This document shows positions 26,994-36,876 of a DNA stretch of 64,000 bases, piece after piece (within the stretch, counting starts at the first letter, position 1; every line of letters begins with the position of its first letter). Under the pieces are notes generated by a model. The model was not told the DNA's origin, ran no database searches, and saw nothing but the letters and a program-made list of their open reading frames with translations. The position numbers were made by a program, and so were the translations under genes. This DNA is from Methylibium petroleiphilum PM1 (GTDB lineage Bacteria > Pseudomonadota > Gammaproteobacteria > Burkholderiales > Burkholderiaceae_C): assembly GCF_000015725.1 (NCBI RefSeq), contig NC_008825.1, positions 1,984,001 through 2,048,000 on the forward strand, written 5' to 3'.

Positions 26994-28910
26994 TCAACGC
27001 AGTGGCTGCGTGCTGACCCAGGGACCGGTGATCCCGTCGAGCCCGCAGGCCCACAAGGCCTGCGCGTCGGCAGCGTCCGCCACGCCCTCGGCCAGCACCC
27101 TGATCTCCAGGCCATGCAGCGTCCAAGCCAGGCCCCGCACGAAGTCCGCACGGGTGCTGTCCTGCGCAAGGCCGCTCGCCAAGGCGCCATCGAGCTTCAC
27201 GTAGTCGAGTCCGGCTTCGTAGAGCCGGTCGATGCGCGCCAGGCGCTCGCCGGCGTGCTCGAGTCCGAGTTGCACACCGAGTGGCCGCAGTTGCTGCCCC
27301 AGGTCCCGCAACACCGGCAATTGCTCGACGGCTGCGCGTTCGCCCACCTCCAGCCACAGCACCCGAGCCGCCTGTGCATGGGCCGAGACCAGGCCGCGCA
27401 AGCTGGCGAGGAAGCCGCTGTCTGCCAGGGAATCGGCCGCGAGATTCACCCCGCGTGGCACTCCGTCGAGCGCGATCTGCTCCAGTGCCAGACGCACCGC
27501 CAGGAGATCGGTGCTGGCACTGAACTGACTGCGCAGGACCCAGGGCAACCAGCGTGCGGCAGGCTCGAACGCCCCGCCCTCGTGCAGGCGCAGCCGCAAG
27601 GGGCTCTCCAGGTGGAGCAGCCGCGCGTCGCGGCCGATCACCGGGAAGCTGCCCAACTGGGCGTCGCCGCGCTCCAGCGCCTGCCGGAGCAACAGCCTCC
27701 AGCCGCTTTCGCCCAGTGCGGTCTCGGCGTTCGTTTCGGACAGCCCGTCGACCGCCAAACCGAAGCCGTCCTGCGTCTCGGCCCGCACCAGCGCCGCGTC
27801 GGCAGCCTGCATCAGCGTAGCGACGCTGTCTCCGGCCCGCCACGACACGGCCCCGATGGCCACGCGCACCCCGGTCCAGGGCTTCAAGGCTGTCTTCACA
27901 GCGGTCTGCAGAACGGCGGCGACGTGGGCGGCGTCGGCATCGGCGGCTTGCACGGCGAAGTCGGCGCCGTTGAGGCGTCCCGTCATCGGGGCGGCGCCGC
28001 CCGCTGTTGCGCTCCGCAGGCTCAAGGCCAGAGTCTGCAGCAGGGCGTCGGTGGCCGCGTGGCCTGCATTGCGGTTGAGGCCCGCGAGGTCGTGCACTCG
28101 CGCCAGCAGCAAGACGCCGGCGCGTGGCGTGTCTTCGCGCACCAGCATTGAGCTCAGTTGAGCAAGGAAGTGGCTGCGGTTGGACAGCCCGGTGAGCGGA
28201 TCCGTCTGCGCCTGCTGGCGCAGCGCCTCGAGCTGTGCGCCTTGCTCCCCGAACACGGCCTGCAACCGTTGCACCATGGCGTTCATCGCCCGGCTGAGCT
28301 GGCGCAGTTCTGGGACGCGTGGTTCGGGTACGGTAACGAAACGCCGTTCGACGATGGCGCGCGCCTGGTCGACCGTTGCCTGCAGCGGCGCGCGGATCCG
28401 CCGGAGCACCAGCGAACCGAGCGCACCTGCCAGCAGCCCGATCAGGACCAGCCAGCCGGCCGACCGCAGGCTGCTCTGCCAAAGATCGTCGAGCGCAAAA
28501 CTCGACGCGCTCACCACCTCGAGGGTGCCCAGCGACCGCCAGCCGTCGGAGACCTGCGCGACACCGGGAAGCGACTGGATCGGCACCAGCCCCCTGAACC
28601 AGGTCGGCACCTCTGTCGGCTCGGCCGCGCCAAGGCGTTCGACGAGCATCTGCCCTTCCGGTCCCCTCAGGCTGATGCGCTCATAGAAGCCGGTGTCGAA
28701 CTGTGCGCTGATGGCGAGTTCGGCCAGCGCGAGATCGCCGTTCTGCTGCGACAGCGTGAGTGCCAGCGCCTGGGCGTTGTCGCTGTTCTTCAGGCGCAGC
28801 TGCGTTTCGAGGTAACCGCGTGCCGAACCCACGGTGACCAGCGCGCTGCCCAGCACGCCGACCATGACGGTCGCGAGCAGCAGCAACCAGAGTTGTCGGA
28901 TCAGCGACAT
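26994..28910 (-). CDS. lapD: LapD-type c-di-GMP receptor (degenerate GGDEF-EAL)
   Basis: 638 aa from the ATG at 28910. TM1 at about 5-28; periplasmic LapD domain about 30-150 with the conserved GW (Trp124 in VSDGWRSLG) that in LapD contacts LapG; TM2 about 152-170; HAMP about 170-222; GGDEF about 235-385 with the active-site motif replaced by NGADF; EAL about 400-638 with ESPLR in place of EALLR. Both enzymatic sites look dead, as in LapD, which binds c-di-GMP in its EAL domain and then holds LapG. Convergent with lapA, 61 bases apart; downstream of lapG. Confidence 0.9.
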   Translation of the reverse strand: MSLIRQLWLLLLATVMVGVLGSALVTVGSARGYLETQLRLKNSDNAQALALTLSQQNGDLALAELAISAQFDTGFYERISLRGPEGQMLVERLGAAEPTEVPTWFRGLVPIQSLPGVAQVSDGWRSLGTLEVVSASSFALDDLWQSSLRSAGWLVLIGLLAGALGSLVLRRIRAPLQATVDQARAIVERRFVTVPEPRVPELRQLSRAMNAMVQRLQAVFGEQGAQLEALRQQAQTDPLTGLSNRSHFLAQLSSMLVREDTPRAGVLLLARVHDLAGLNRNAGHAATDALLQTLALSLRSATAGGAAPMTGRLNGADFAVQAADADAAHVAAVLQTAVKTALKPWTGVRVAIGAVSWRAGDSVATLMQAADAALVRAETQDGFGLAVDGLSETNAETALGESGWRLLLRQALERGDAQLGSFPVIGRDARLLHLESPLRLRLHEGGAFEPAARWLPWVLRSQFSASTDLLAVRLALEQIALDGVPRGVNLAADSLADSGFLASLRGLVSAHAQAARVLWLEVGERAAVEQLPVLRDLGQQLRPLGVQLGLEHAGERLARIDRLYEAGLDYVKLDGALASGLAQDSTRADFVRGLAWTLHGLEIRVLAEGVADAADAQALWACGLDGITGPWVSTQPLR

Positions 28911-28941
28911 TGCCCGCCCCTCGATGTGCACAGTGCCATGT

Positions 28942-29658
28942 TCATACGAAACCTTCCGCTCGGGCCTTGCCGAGCACCTCTCGCCAGCGCGACAGCCTCG
29001 CCGTCGGATCGCCGGCCTTCTGCGCACCCGTGCCCTGCCAAAGTCCCTCGGCGTTGAAGCTGAACACCGGACTCAGGTCGCGCCGCAACGAGGCGGGCCG
29101 GATCTCTGCGATCAGGTTGTCGAGGATCAGGGGTTCGGCAGCGGGCTGGGCGTAGTAGGCCAACACCATGTGGGCCCGCACATGGCCACCCAGATCGGCA
29201 CGCACATAAACCATTCTCAGCTTGGCGGGCGGCAACCCCGCGGCGATCAGCGAAAAGTACTTGGCGATCGCGAAATCCTCGCAGTCGCCGGCCCCGCGCG
29301 CCAGCAGCTCCAGCGGACTGGCCCACTGGTCCACCTGACCCACGGTGTCGATGTCCTCGGCGAACACGATGTGCTCGTTGAACAGCCGGTTGAATGCCTG
29401 GAGACGAGCCTCCTCCGACATCGACTGCGAAGCCACGATCGTCGATTGCAACAGGCGGACGCCCCGCTCCGCCTCAGGCCCCTGACGCTGTGCAGCGGCG
29501 AGCATCCGGTCGCGATCCCAGGCCCGCGGAAGCACCCCCGGCACGAGCAGCGCCAGCACCAGCAGCCACAGCGTCAGCGCCCACGACCGTGAACAGACGA
29601 CGCGGGGAAGCGCGGGGATTCGTGGAGCAGGAAGGGACGCGATCGCGCTCGGAGCCAT
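28942..29658 (-). CDS. lapG: LapG-type periplasmic cysteine protease
   Basis: 238 aa from the ATG at 29658. N-terminal hydrophobic segment (about 27-43: ALTLWLLVLALLVPGV) acts as signal or anchor. Bacterial transglutaminase-like fold with catalytic Cys126 (GDCEDF), His163 (AHMVLAY) and Asp180 (LDNL). Asp125 and Glu127 flanking Cys126 match the calcium-binding positions of LapG. It should cut LapA at the TAAG site and release the cell. It precedes lapD by 31 bases, the usual lapGD order. Confidence 0.92.
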   Translation of the reverse strand: MAPSAIASLPAPRIPALPRVVCSRSWALTLWLLVLALLVPGVLPRAWDRDRMLAAAQRQGPEAERGVRLLQSTIVASQSMSEEARLQAFNRLFNEHIVFAEDIDTVGQVDQWASPLELLARGAGDCEDFAIAKYFSLIAAGLPPAKLRMVYVRADLGGHVRAHMVLAYYAQPAAEPLILDNLIAEIRPASLRRDLSPVFSFNAEGLWQGTGAQKAGDPTARLSRWREVLGKARAEGFV

Positions 29659-29917
29659 CGGGGTGTCTTCGGCCTTTTTGCCGATGGACTTGAACCGCCT
29701 GTATCCGATCGTGCGCCCACGTCCCTGTCCACGAGGCCATGCGAGGCGCGGTGTTGCGAAATTCACGACGTTCGCCAGCATCTTGCGTCATCCGGTCGGC
29801 GGCCCCGTGGATCAGGGAACGAGGGCTCCGGGGGTGCATGAGAAACTCGGGATCCACTCAATACTGCTTCATGAAGCGCGAGTGCTCGCCTCGTTTCCAA
29901 ACACTGGATCTTCTGCA

Positions 29918-31396
29918 ATGACTGTTTCGCGCGCCCTGACTTTCTCCTTGCTGATCGCCACCTCGACCGCAGCTCTCTCCCAGACTGACGACCCGCTCAA
30001 GGCCGCTGCACAGAAAGCCATCCAGACCAATCCAGAAGTCACGGCCCGTTTCAACGCCTTTCGCGCCGCCAGCAACGAGGTCGATGTCGCACGCGGCGCC
30101 TACTATCCCCGGGTGGACCTGAACGCCGACGTCGGTCGCTCGCGCGACAGCATCGATACGCGGAACCCGAAAGACCAGAGCCTGTCGCGCACCGGCGTCG
30201 GAGTCAGCCTGACCCAGCTGCTGTGGGACGGCCAGTTGACCCAGTCTGAAGTCAGCCGCTTCGGCCACGCCCGCAGCAGCCGCTATTTCGAGTTCATCGA
30301 GGCCACCGAGCAGACTGCCCTGGAAGCCAGCCGTGCCTACTACGACGTGCTGCGTTTCCGCAGGCTCGTGCTGCTGGCAGAAGACAACTACGTGCAGCAT
30401 AAGGTCTCGCACGACCAGATCCAGAACCGCTTCAAGGCCGGGGTCGGGCGCGGCGTCGATGTCGAGCAAGCGGCAGCGCGGCTGGCCCTGGCCGAAACGA
30501 ACCTGTCCACCGAGACCGCCAACCTCCACGACGTGGTGGCGCGCTACCAGCGCGTGGTCGGTGAAGCGCCGCCTGCGCAGCTGACACTGGGCGCCGGACT
30601 GACCCAGGGCATGCCGGCCAGCGCCAGCGAGGTGCAGACACAGGCCACGCTGCGCAACGCGGGCATCTCGGCGGCCGTGGAAAACCTGCGGGCCCTGCGA
30701 TCGCAATCCGAGGGGCAGCGCAGCGCCTTCCAGCCGCGCGTCGAGGCACGCGCCCGCGGCAGCGAGGGACACAATCTCAATGGCTTGCAGGACCAGCGAC
30801 GCGAGGCCGCTGCGGAGGTGGTGCTGAGCTGGAATCTCTTCAATGGCGGCTCCGATCAGGCGCGCGTGCGCCAGTTCGCCGATCTCGTCACCCAGGCGGC
30901 CGACCTGCGCGACCGTACCTGCCGCGACGCTCGCCAGACCGCCTCGATCGCGTTCAACGACACGCTCAAGCTCGTCGAGCAGCTGCGTTATCTCGAGCGC
31001 AACGTCGTTGCGATCGAGCGGGCGCGCGATGCTTACCGCCAGCAGTTCGAGATCGGCCAGCGCAGCCTGCTCGACCTGCTGAATGCGGAGAACGAGGTCT
31101 ACACCGCGCGGCGCGCCTATGCCAACGCGGAGCACGAACTGCGCATTGCCTACGTGCGCACGCACGCGGCGACCAACACCCTGACCGCCGCGCTCGGCCT
31201 GTCGCGGATCGACACCGGCGCCCTGCCGGACGACAACTGGAACGCCGGCGACGATGCCGCGGCACGCTGCCCGATCACGGCCGCTCCGCTGGCGACCACG
31301 TCCCGCGAGGAGCTCGACGCGCGCGCGAAGGCGCTGTCCGAGGCACGCCCCGGCGTCACGCCGACCCCGGCCACCAAGGCCCCGGTGGCACGCTGA
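29918..31396 (+). CDS. lapE: TolC-family outer-membrane channel, LapE type
   Basis: 492 aa from the ATG at 29918. Signal peptide MTVSRALTFSLLIATSTAALS, then two repeats of the outer-membrane efflux protein fold (about 30-220 and 245-430) with coiled-coil heptads and RSLLDLLNAENEVYTARR typical of TolC-like T1SS channels. The C-terminal ~60 residues (AAPLATTSREELDARAK...) are probably periplasmic and disordered. It completes the secretion machinery for LapA and is divergent from lapG (260-base gap). Confidence 0.9.
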   Translation: MTVSRALTFSLLIATSTAALSQTDDPLKAAAQKAIQTNPEVTARFNAFRAASNEVDVARGAYYPRVDLNADVGRSRDSIDTRNPKDQSLSRTGVGVSLTQLLWDGQLTQSEVSRFGHARSSRYFEFIEATEQTALEASRAYYDVLRFRRLVLLAEDNYVQHKVSHDQIQNRFKAGVGRGVDVEQAAARLALAETNLSTETANLHDVVARYQRVVGEAPPAQLTLGAGLTQGMPASASEVQTQATLRNAGISAAVENLRALRSQSEGQRSAFQPRVEARARGSEGHNLNGLQDQRREAAAEVVLSWNLFNGGSDQARVRQFADLVTQAADLRDRTCRDARQTASIAFNDTLKLVEQLRYLERNVVAIERARDAYRQQFEIGQRSLLDLLNAENEVYTARRAYANAEHELRIAYVRTHAATNTLTAALGLSRIDTGALPDDNWNAGDDAAARCPITAAPLATTSREELDARAKALSEARPGVTPTPATKAPVAR

Positions 31397-31485
31397 GCGC
31401 AGCCCTCCCGACATAGTGAGTGATCGAAGCCAGCGCCGCCGGTCGCGCGGCGCGCTTCATGGCCTGGAGAGTACAGTCTCTGGGC

Positions 31486-31491
31486 TATACT
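31486..31491 (+). promoter_or_regulatory. -10 element of the tRNA-Pro gene
   Basis: TATACT, 11 bases before the tRNA 5' end, would start transcription near 31498. A -35 hexamer is not clear. Confidence 0.5.
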
Positions 31492-31501
31492 GCGCGGCTT
31501 G

Positions 31502-31579
<78 letters not shown>

Positions 31580-31582
31580 AAG

Positions 31583-31633
31583 AAAAGACGAGGCCTAGCC
31601 GGTGATCACCACGGGCTAGGCCTTTTGTCTTTT
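31583..31633 (+). terminator. Strong terminator after tRNA-Pro
   Basis: GGCCTAGCC (31592-31600)/GGCTAGGCC (31614-31622), 9-bp perfect stem, followed by TTTT and GTCTTTT. The outer AAAAGAC (31583-31589) can also pair with GTCTTTT (31627-31633). On the minus strand the A-run becomes a U-run, so it may also end the merR transcript. Confidence 0.9.
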
Positions 31634-31644
31634 CCCATGTGTCG

Positions 31645-31658
31645 CGGGTTCGAACCCG
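31645..31658. other. T-arm-like palindrome next to tRNA-Pro
   Basis: CGGGTTCGAACCCG is a perfect 14-bp palindrome containing the tRNA T-loop core GTTCGAA. The surroundings do not form a cloverleaf and there is no CCA. It may be a decayed tRNA fragment or an integration scar; may also be chance. Confidence 0.3.
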
Positions 31659-31689
31659 GGTGTCGCGTCGCGCACATCGAGCGATGGCG

Positions 31690-32163
31690 CTAGGGCAGCA
31701 GCAGTTGCCGGATCGACACGAGTTCGTCGCGCATCGTCGCCAGCGTCGGTGGAACGGCGTTGACTCGAACGCGCGCCACGGCGGCGGTCGGAGCAACTGC
31801 CGCTGCCTCCATGGCCTCGGCCTCCGGCAGTATTTCGTCGGCCGACGGCAGGCCTCCATCGTCCTGCGTCGGCACCTGGGCCGCCTCGGCCGCGAGGGCG
31901 GCACGCACACCCGCCTCAGAAAGACGGTTGCGCGCACCGCTGATGGTGAAACCCTGCTCGTACAGTAGTTCCCGGATCCGCCGGATCAGCAGGACCTCGT
32001 GGTGCTGGTAATAGCGACGGTTGCCACGCCGCTTCATGGGCTTGAGTTGCGAGAACTCCTGCTCCCAATACCGCAGCACATAGGGCTTGACGCCGCACAG
32101 CTCGCTGACTTCACCGATCGTGAAATACCGCTTGGCGGGGATCGGCGGCAGCGATTTTTCCAT
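31690..32163 (-). CDS. MerR-family regulator downstream of ihfA
   Basis: 157 aa. The N-terminal winged helix (about 12-75: YFTIGEVSELCGVKPYVLRYWEQEF) is MerR-like, followed by RRIRELLYEQGFTISGARNRL. The C-terminal half is Ala-rich and lacks a metal-ligand Cys cluster, so the effector is unknown. It is the last gene of the thrS-...-ihfA series; a MerR gene after ihfA is a common arrangement in proteobacteria. Confidence 0.88.
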   Translation of the reverse strand: MEKSLPPIPAKRYFTIGEVSELCGVKPYVLRYWEQEFSQLKPMKRRGNRRYYQHHEVLLIRRIRELLYEQGFTISGARNRLSEAGVRAALAAEAAQVPTQDDGGLPSADEILPEAEAMEAAAVAPTAAVARVRVNAVPPTLATMRDELVSIRQLLLP

Positions 32164-32199
32164 TGGAAATCAAAGGCCTGTGGCGTATGACCTCAGACT

Positions 32200-32541
32200 T
32201 TACTCGAACTCCTCCGCGCTCGGTATGTCACCTTGCACGACGCCCTTGAGTTTGTGGCTTGCGTGGAACGTCACCACATTGCGCGCCTTGATCGGGATCG
32301 CCTCCCCGGTGCGCGGGTTGCGCCCGGGCCGGGGGGCCTTGCGCCGGATCTGGAAGTTGCCGAAGCCGGAAAGCTTGACGTCCTGCCCCTCGACCAGTTG
32401 GCCGTGGATCAGTTCGAAGAAGGCCTCGACCATGTCTTTGGATTCACGCTTGTTCAGGCCCAGGCGCTCGAACAGCAGTTCGGCGAGTTCGGCCTTGGTC
32501 AGCGTCGGTGTCTCGAGGGTCGGGAGCAGCACTCGGTCCAT
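32200..32541 (-). CDS. ihfA: Integration host factor subunit alpha
   Basis: 113 aa. HU/IHF fold with [26 protein letters not shown] and the DNA-minor-groove arm [15 protein letters not shown] containing the intercalating Pro. Slightly longer than E. coli IhfA at both ends. It bends DNA as a heterodimer with IhfB. Follows pheT by 27 bases as in most gammaproteobacteria and betaproteobacteria. Confidence 0.96.
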   Translation of the reverse strand: MDRVLLPTLETPTLTKAELAELLFERLGLNKRESKDMVEAFFELIHGQLVEGQDVKLSGFGNFQIRRKAPRPGRNPRTGEAIPIKARNVVTFHASHKLKGVVQGDIPSAEEFE

Positions 32542-32568
32542 GGTCGGATTCTTCCGTATCGGCGCCGG

Positions 32569-34989
32569 TCAGGCCCGCAGGCGGGCGCCCAGTTGCGCAG
32601 AAAGTGTGTCCAGCACGGAGCGGACTGCGGCGTCGATGCGCTCGTCGGTCAGCGTGCCATGCTCGTCCAACAGTTCAAGCCGTATGGCCAGGCTGCGCTC
32701 ACCGGCAGCCACCTCGGCACTTGGGTTCTTGGGGCGGTAGACATCGAACAGGCGTGCGCTGCGCACGACGCCGCTGCTGGGTGCTACGGAGATCGATTGC
32801 ATCAGTGCATCGTGAGCTACGTGATCGCCGACGATCAGGGCGATGTCCCGAACCGCCGCCTGCTGCTTCGGGATGGCTGTATAGATGGGCACACCGCCCT
32901 CCGACAGCGCCTGCGCATCAAGTTCGAACACGACCGGCGCTTGCGGCAACTCGTAGGCCTGGCGCCAGCGCGGGTGCAACTCGCCGATCCAGCCGACTGT
33001 CCGGCCGTCGCACTCGATGCGGGCGCTGCGCCCCGGATGCAGGGCTGGGTGCTCCGCCGCGACGAAGCGCGGTCGGCGTGGCACCAGCAGCGCTTCCACA
33101 TCGCCCTTCACGTCGAAGAAGTCGACGCCGCGTTCGGTGGTGCCCCATTGCGGTTCATCGCAGCCCCCATAGGCCAGGCCTCCCAGTCGCAGCGGCTGGT
33201 CGACGCCGGCGACACCCGAATCGCTGTCGACGGCGGCGGGATCGCGCAGGAATACGCGGCCGATCTCGAACACGCGCACCCGCGCCGCCTTGCGCGCGAG
33301 GTTGAAGCGCAACACGTTGATCAGGCTGCCGATCAAGCTGGATCGCATCACGGCCAGCGGCGCAGCGATCGGATTGAGCAGCCGGATCGGGGCCTCGTTG
33401 CCGGCGAAGTCGCGCTCCCAGCGTGCCTCGACGAAGCTGAAATTCACGGTTTCCTGGTAATCCAGACCGGCCATCGCGTGCCGTAGCGTGTGCAACCCGC
33501 GGCGCGATTCCGACATCACGCGGGGCGTCACGGGGGCCAGCGGCGGTGTGTCGGGCAGCATCGAGTAGCCGAGGACACGGATGACCTCCTCGATCAGGTC
33601 TTCCTCGATCTGCAGATCGAAACGCCAGCTCGGCGGCGTGACGATGATGCGTCCATCCTCCTCGCGACACGCCAGACCCAGCCGCTGGAAGACGCCGACG
33701 CACTGGGACTGCGAGACCGGCATGCCGATCACGCGGCAGGCACGATCGACGCGCATCGCGACCGGCGTGCGCTCGGGCAGCGCGAGGATCTGGTCGTCCA
33801 TCGGACCGGCTTCGCCACCGCAGACGTCGAGGATCAGCTGCGTGATGCGCTCGATGTGCTCGACCGTCTGCGCCGGATCGACGCCGCGCTCGAAGCGGTG
33901 CCCGGCGTCGGTGCTGAAGTTGTAGCGGCGTGAGCGTCCTGCGATCGACTGCGGCCACCAGAATGCGGCCTCGACGTACACGTTGCGGGTGTCGTCGGTC
34001 ACCGCGGTGGCCTGGCCGCCCATGATCCCGGCCAGCGATTCGACTTGCCGATCGTCGGCGATCACCCCCACCGCTGCGTCGACCTCGATGGTGCTGCCGT
34101 TCAGCAGTTCCAAGGACTCACCGGACCGACCCCAGCGCACTTCGAGCCCCCCATGGATCTTGTCGAGATCGAAGATGTGCGAAGGACGGCCGAACTCGAA
34201 CATCACATAGTTCGAGATGTCGACCAGTGCACTCACAGAGCGCTGGCCGCAGCGTGCGAGGCGCTCCACCATCCAGGGCGGTGTCGCCGCCCGCGGGTTC
34301 ACGCCGTGGACGATGCGCCCCGAGAAGCGGCCGCACAATTCGGGCGCTGCGACGCGAACCGGCAGCTTTGCGCCGTGCGTCGGCAGCACCGGCGCAAAGG
34401 CCGGTTGCTTGAGCGGCACGCCCGTCAGCGCCGACACCTCGCGTGCGATGCCGTAGACGCTCAGGCAATGGGCCAGGTTGGGCGTGAGCTTCAACGTGAA
34501 TAGCGTGTCGTCGAGCTGGAGATGGCTGCGGATGCTCGTACCGACCGGGGCATCGTCGGCCAGGATCAACAGGCCGCCATGGTCTTCCGACAGCTTGAGC
34601 TCGCGCGCTGAGCACAGCATGCCCTGGCTCTCCACGCCGCGCAGCTTGCCGAGCTTGATCTGGAACGGAGCACCGCCCGCCTCGGCCGGAGGCAGTTCCG
34701 CGCCCACCAGCGCGCAGGGAACCTTGATCCCGGCTCGCACGTTCGGCGCACCGCAGACGATCGACAGTGGCGTACCGGCGCCCACATCGACCCGGCAGAT
34801 ATGAAGCCGGTCGGCGTTGGGGTGCTTCTCGATAGCGAGCACCTCAGCCACGACCACCTTGTCAAACGGCGGCGCCACAGGGCGCAGTTCCTCGACCTCG
34901 AGGCCGGCCATGGTCAACGTCTCGGCCAGCGCGGGGGTCGATAGCGGCGGATTGCAGAACTCGCGCAACCAGGATTCAGGAAATTGCAT
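32569..34989 (-). CDS. pheT: Phenylalanyl-tRNA synthetase beta subunit
   Basis: 806 aa, the normal length. EMAP/tRNA-binding N-terminus (about 40-150: [24 protein letters not shown]), B3/B4 editing domain, B5 domain and a C-terminal anticodon-binding domain ([10 protein letters not shown]...). Partner of PheS in the (alpha beta)2 enzyme that charges tRNA-Phe. 27 bases after pheS. Confidence 0.97.
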   Translation of the reverse strand: MQFPESWLREFCNPPLSTPALAETLTMAGLEVEELRPVAPPFDKVVVAEVLAIEKHPNADRLHICRVDVGAGTPLSIVCGAPNVRAGIKVPCALVGAELPPAEAGGAPFQIKLGKLRGVESQGMLCSARELKLSEDHGGLLILADDAPVGTSIRSHLQLDDTLFTLKLTPNLAHCLSVYGIAREVSALTGVPLKQPAFAPVLPTHGAKLPVRVAAPELCGRFSGRIVHGVNPRAATPPWMVERLARCGQRSVSALVDISNYVMFEFGRPSHIFDLDKIHGGLEVRWGRSGESLELLNGSTIEVDAAVGVIADDRQVESLAGIMGGQATAVTDDTRNVYVEAAFWWPQSIAGRSRRYNFSTDAGHRFERGVDPAQTVEHIERITQLILDVCGGEAGPMDDQILALPERTPVAMRVDRACRVIGMPVSQSQCVGVFQRLGLACREEDGRIIVTPPSWRFDLQIEEDLIEEVIRVLGYSMLPDTPPLAPVTPRVMSESRRGLHTLRHAMAGLDYQETVNFSFVEARWERDFAGNEAPIRLLNPIAAPLAVMRSSLIGSLINVLRFNLARKAARVRVFEIGRVFLRDPAAVDSDSGVAGVDQPLRLGGLAYGGCDEPQWGTTERGVDFFDVKGDVEALLVPRRPRFVAAEHPALHPGRSARIECDGRTVGWIGELHPRWRQAYELPQAPVVFELDAQALSEGGVPIYTAIPKQQAAVRDIALIVGDHVAHDALMQSISVAPSSGVVRSARLFDVYRPKNPSAEVAAGERSLAIRLELLDEHGTLTDERIDAAVRSVLDTLSAQLGARLRA

Positions 34990-35016
34990 GACGCCTGTGT
35001 CGTTGGGGAAGTCGGA

Positions 35017-36054
35017 TCACTTGAACTGCGACAGGAAGCGCAGGTCACCGTCGAAGAACAGCCGAAGGTCGCTGACGCCATAGCGCAGCATCGCCAGCCG
35101 GTCGATGCCCGAGCCGAAGGCGAAGCCGATGTAGCGCTCTGGGTCCAGGCCCATGTTGCGGATCACCTGCGGGTGCACCTGTCCGGACCCCGACACCTCG
35201 AGCCAGCGGCCCTTCAGCGGACCGCTGCCGAACATCATGTCGATCTCGGCGCTCGGTTCGGTGAACGGAAAGTAGCTGGGCCGGAAGCGGATCTGCAGGT
35301 CACTGGTCTCGAAGAAGGCTCGGATGAAGCTCACGTAGACCGACTTCAGGTCCTTGAAGCTGATGTTCTGCCCCACCCACAGCCCCTCGACCTGGTGGAA
35401 CATCGGCGAGTGCGTCGCATCGCTGTCGACGCGGTAGGTGCGCCCCGGAGCGATGACGCGGATCTCCGGCATCGGCAGCCCGGCATCGAGCGCGGCGCGG
35501 TGCGCTTTCACGTGCCGTACCGCGTGGCGGATCTGCATCGGGCTGGTGTGGGTGCGGAGCACCTGGCCGCCCTCGACATAGAAGGTGTCGTGCATCGAGC
35601 GCGCCGGATGGTCGGCTGGCGTGTTCAGTGCAGTGAAATTGAACCAGTCGGTTTCGATCTCCGGGCCGTCGGCCACCTCGAAGCCCATCGAGCCGAAGAT
35701 CGCCTCGATGCGCTCCATCGCGCGAGTGATCGGATGCAGGCCGCCGCTGCCGCGGCGCCGGCCCGGCAGAGTCACATCGAGCGACTCGGCGCGCAGCTGC
35801 TGCGCCAGTTCGGCATCGGCCATGGCCTGGCGGCGCGCCGTCAACGCCGCTTCGACCTGCTGCTTGGCCGCGTTGATCTCGGCGCCGCGCGCCTTCTTCT
35901 CGTCGACCGGCAGGCTCGCCAGCTGCTTCATTCGCGCCGTGAGTTCACCGCTCTTGCCGAGGAACGCAGCCTTCGCATCCTCGAGCTCGGCCGGGGTACG
36001 GGCCTTCTCGAAGGCCTGAGCCGCCTGTTGCACCAGTTGACTGAAGGCTTCCAT
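35017..36054 (-). CDS. pheS: Phenylalanyl-tRNA synthetase alpha subunit
   Basis: 345 aa from the ATG at 36054. N-terminal coiled coil (about 1-85) and class II synthetase core with [30 protein letters not shown]-type motif 1/2 region and [14 protein letters not shown] (motif 3). A frame extending further upstream has no support because it runs through a terminator-like hairpin. Confidence 0.97.
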   Translation of the reverse strand: MEAFSQLVQQAAQAFEKARTPAELEDAKAAFLGKSGELTARMKQLASLPVDEKKARGAEINAAKQQVEAALTARRQAMADAELAQQLRAESLDVTLPGRRRGSGGLHPITRAMERIEAIFGSMGFEVADGPEIETDWFNFTALNTPADHPARSMHDTFYVEGGQVLRTHTSPMQIRHAVRHVKAHRAALDAGLPMPEIRVIAPGRTYRVDSDATHSPMFHQVEGLWVGQNISFKDLKSVYVSFIRAFFETSDLQIRFRPSYFPFTEPSAEIDMMFGSGPLKGRWLEVSGSGQVHPQVIRNMGLDPERYIGFAFGSGIDRLAMLRYGVSDLRLFFDGDLRFLSQFK

Positions 36055-36089
36055 CAGATCTCTGTCTTGCGGATGAAGAGGTGACGCTG

Positions 36090-36124
36090 AAAAAGCGAGG
36101 GGCCGACGCTTGCGCCTCGGCCCC
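36090..36124 (-). terminator. Terminator-like hairpin between rplT and pheS
   Basis: On the minus strand GGGGCCGA/TCGGCCCC (36124-36117/36106-36099) is an 8-bp perfect stem, followed after TCGC by UUUUU (36094-36090). A second 6-bp hairpin CGGGCC/GGCCCG lies just upstream (36153-36137). It may reduce transcription from the ribosomal-protein genes into pheST or act as an attenuator. No Phe-rich leader peptide was found before it. Confidence 0.6.
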
Positions 36125-36160
36125 TGCAGTGCACATCGGGCCTGCAAGGCCCGACGTCGA

Positions 36161-36517
36161 TCAGGCGAGCTGGGCCTTCACCTTCTCGACGATGCTGCCG
36201 AAAGCGGCCGGATCGTTGACGGCCAGTTCCGCGAGCATCTTGCGGTCGATGTCGATCGCGGCCTTCTTGATGCCGGCGATGAAGCGGCTGTAGGTGATGC
36301 CGTGGCTGCGCGAAGCCGCGTTGATGCGGGCGATCCATAGGCGACGGAAGACGCGCTTGCGGTTGCGGCGGTCACGATAGGCGTATTGGCCCGCCTTCAT
36401 CACCGCCTGTTTGGCGATGCGATAGACGTTCTTGCGACGGCCGCGGAAGCCCTTGGCGAGCTCCAGGACCTTCTTGTGACGAGCGCGTGCGGTGACACCA
36501 CGTTTGACGCGAGGCAT
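36161..36517 (-). CDS. rplT: 50S ribosomal protein L20
   Basis: 118 aa beginning [18 protein letters not shown], with [17 protein letters not shown] and [11 protein letters not shown], all canonical. It binds 23S rRNA and is needed for 50S assembly; in E. coli it also represses rpmI-rplT translation. 45 bases after rpmI. Confidence 0.98.
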   Translation of the reverse strand: MPRVKRGVTARARHKKVLELAKGFRGRRKNVYRIAKQAVMKAGQYAYRDRRNRKRVFRRLWIARINAASRSHGITYSRFIAGIKKAAIDIDRKMLAELAVNDPAAFGSIVEKVKAQLA

Positions 36518-36562
36518 GTTTCTACTCCTTCAAGAATTGATCTGAGACCTGGACGTCGCGAC

Positions 36563-36766
36563 TCAAAGGCCTGCGAACGGCAGCATCTGGGCCATATGGC
36601 CCATGTTGGTCTCGTGCACCGTCGCCGTACCCCGCAGGTGGCGCTTGTTCTTGGTGCTCTTCTTGGTGAGGATGTGGCGCTTGAACGCCTGACCTCGCTT
36701 GACGGTGCCGCCCGGGCGGACACGGAAACGCTTGGCAGCGCTCTTCTTGGTCTTCATCTTGGGCAT
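36563..36766 (-). CDS. rpmI: 50S ribosomal protein L35
   Basis: 67 aa starting [20 protein letters not shown] at 36766; basic KR-rich sequence and C-terminal MLPFAGL fit L35. A longer upstream extension in frame is not supported. Between infC and rplT. Confidence 0.97.
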   Translation of the reverse strand: MPKMKTKKSAAKRFRVRPGGTVKRGQAFKRHILTKKSTKNKRHLRGTATVHETNMGHMAQMLPFAGL

Positions 36767-36876
36767 GACTGCTCCTTCTAGTTTGTTCCCGCAGGCGCCG
36801 CGAACCACTCGCGGACTTGGGGCCTGTCGGTCACTTGTGCCTTCGTTGCGGCGACCAGACCGCAACGACGGTGAAC

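Noticed and set aside
31641-31680. Second complete tRNA after tRNA-Pro
   Set aside because: Only a T-arm-like palindrome is present; no acceptor, D or anticodon stems and no CCA.
35945-36136. Frame starting [16 protein letters not shown] as a possible pheS leader peptide
   Set aside because: Its two Phe codons fall in the U-run after the hairpin, too late for ribosome-stalling control, and there is no ribosome binding site.
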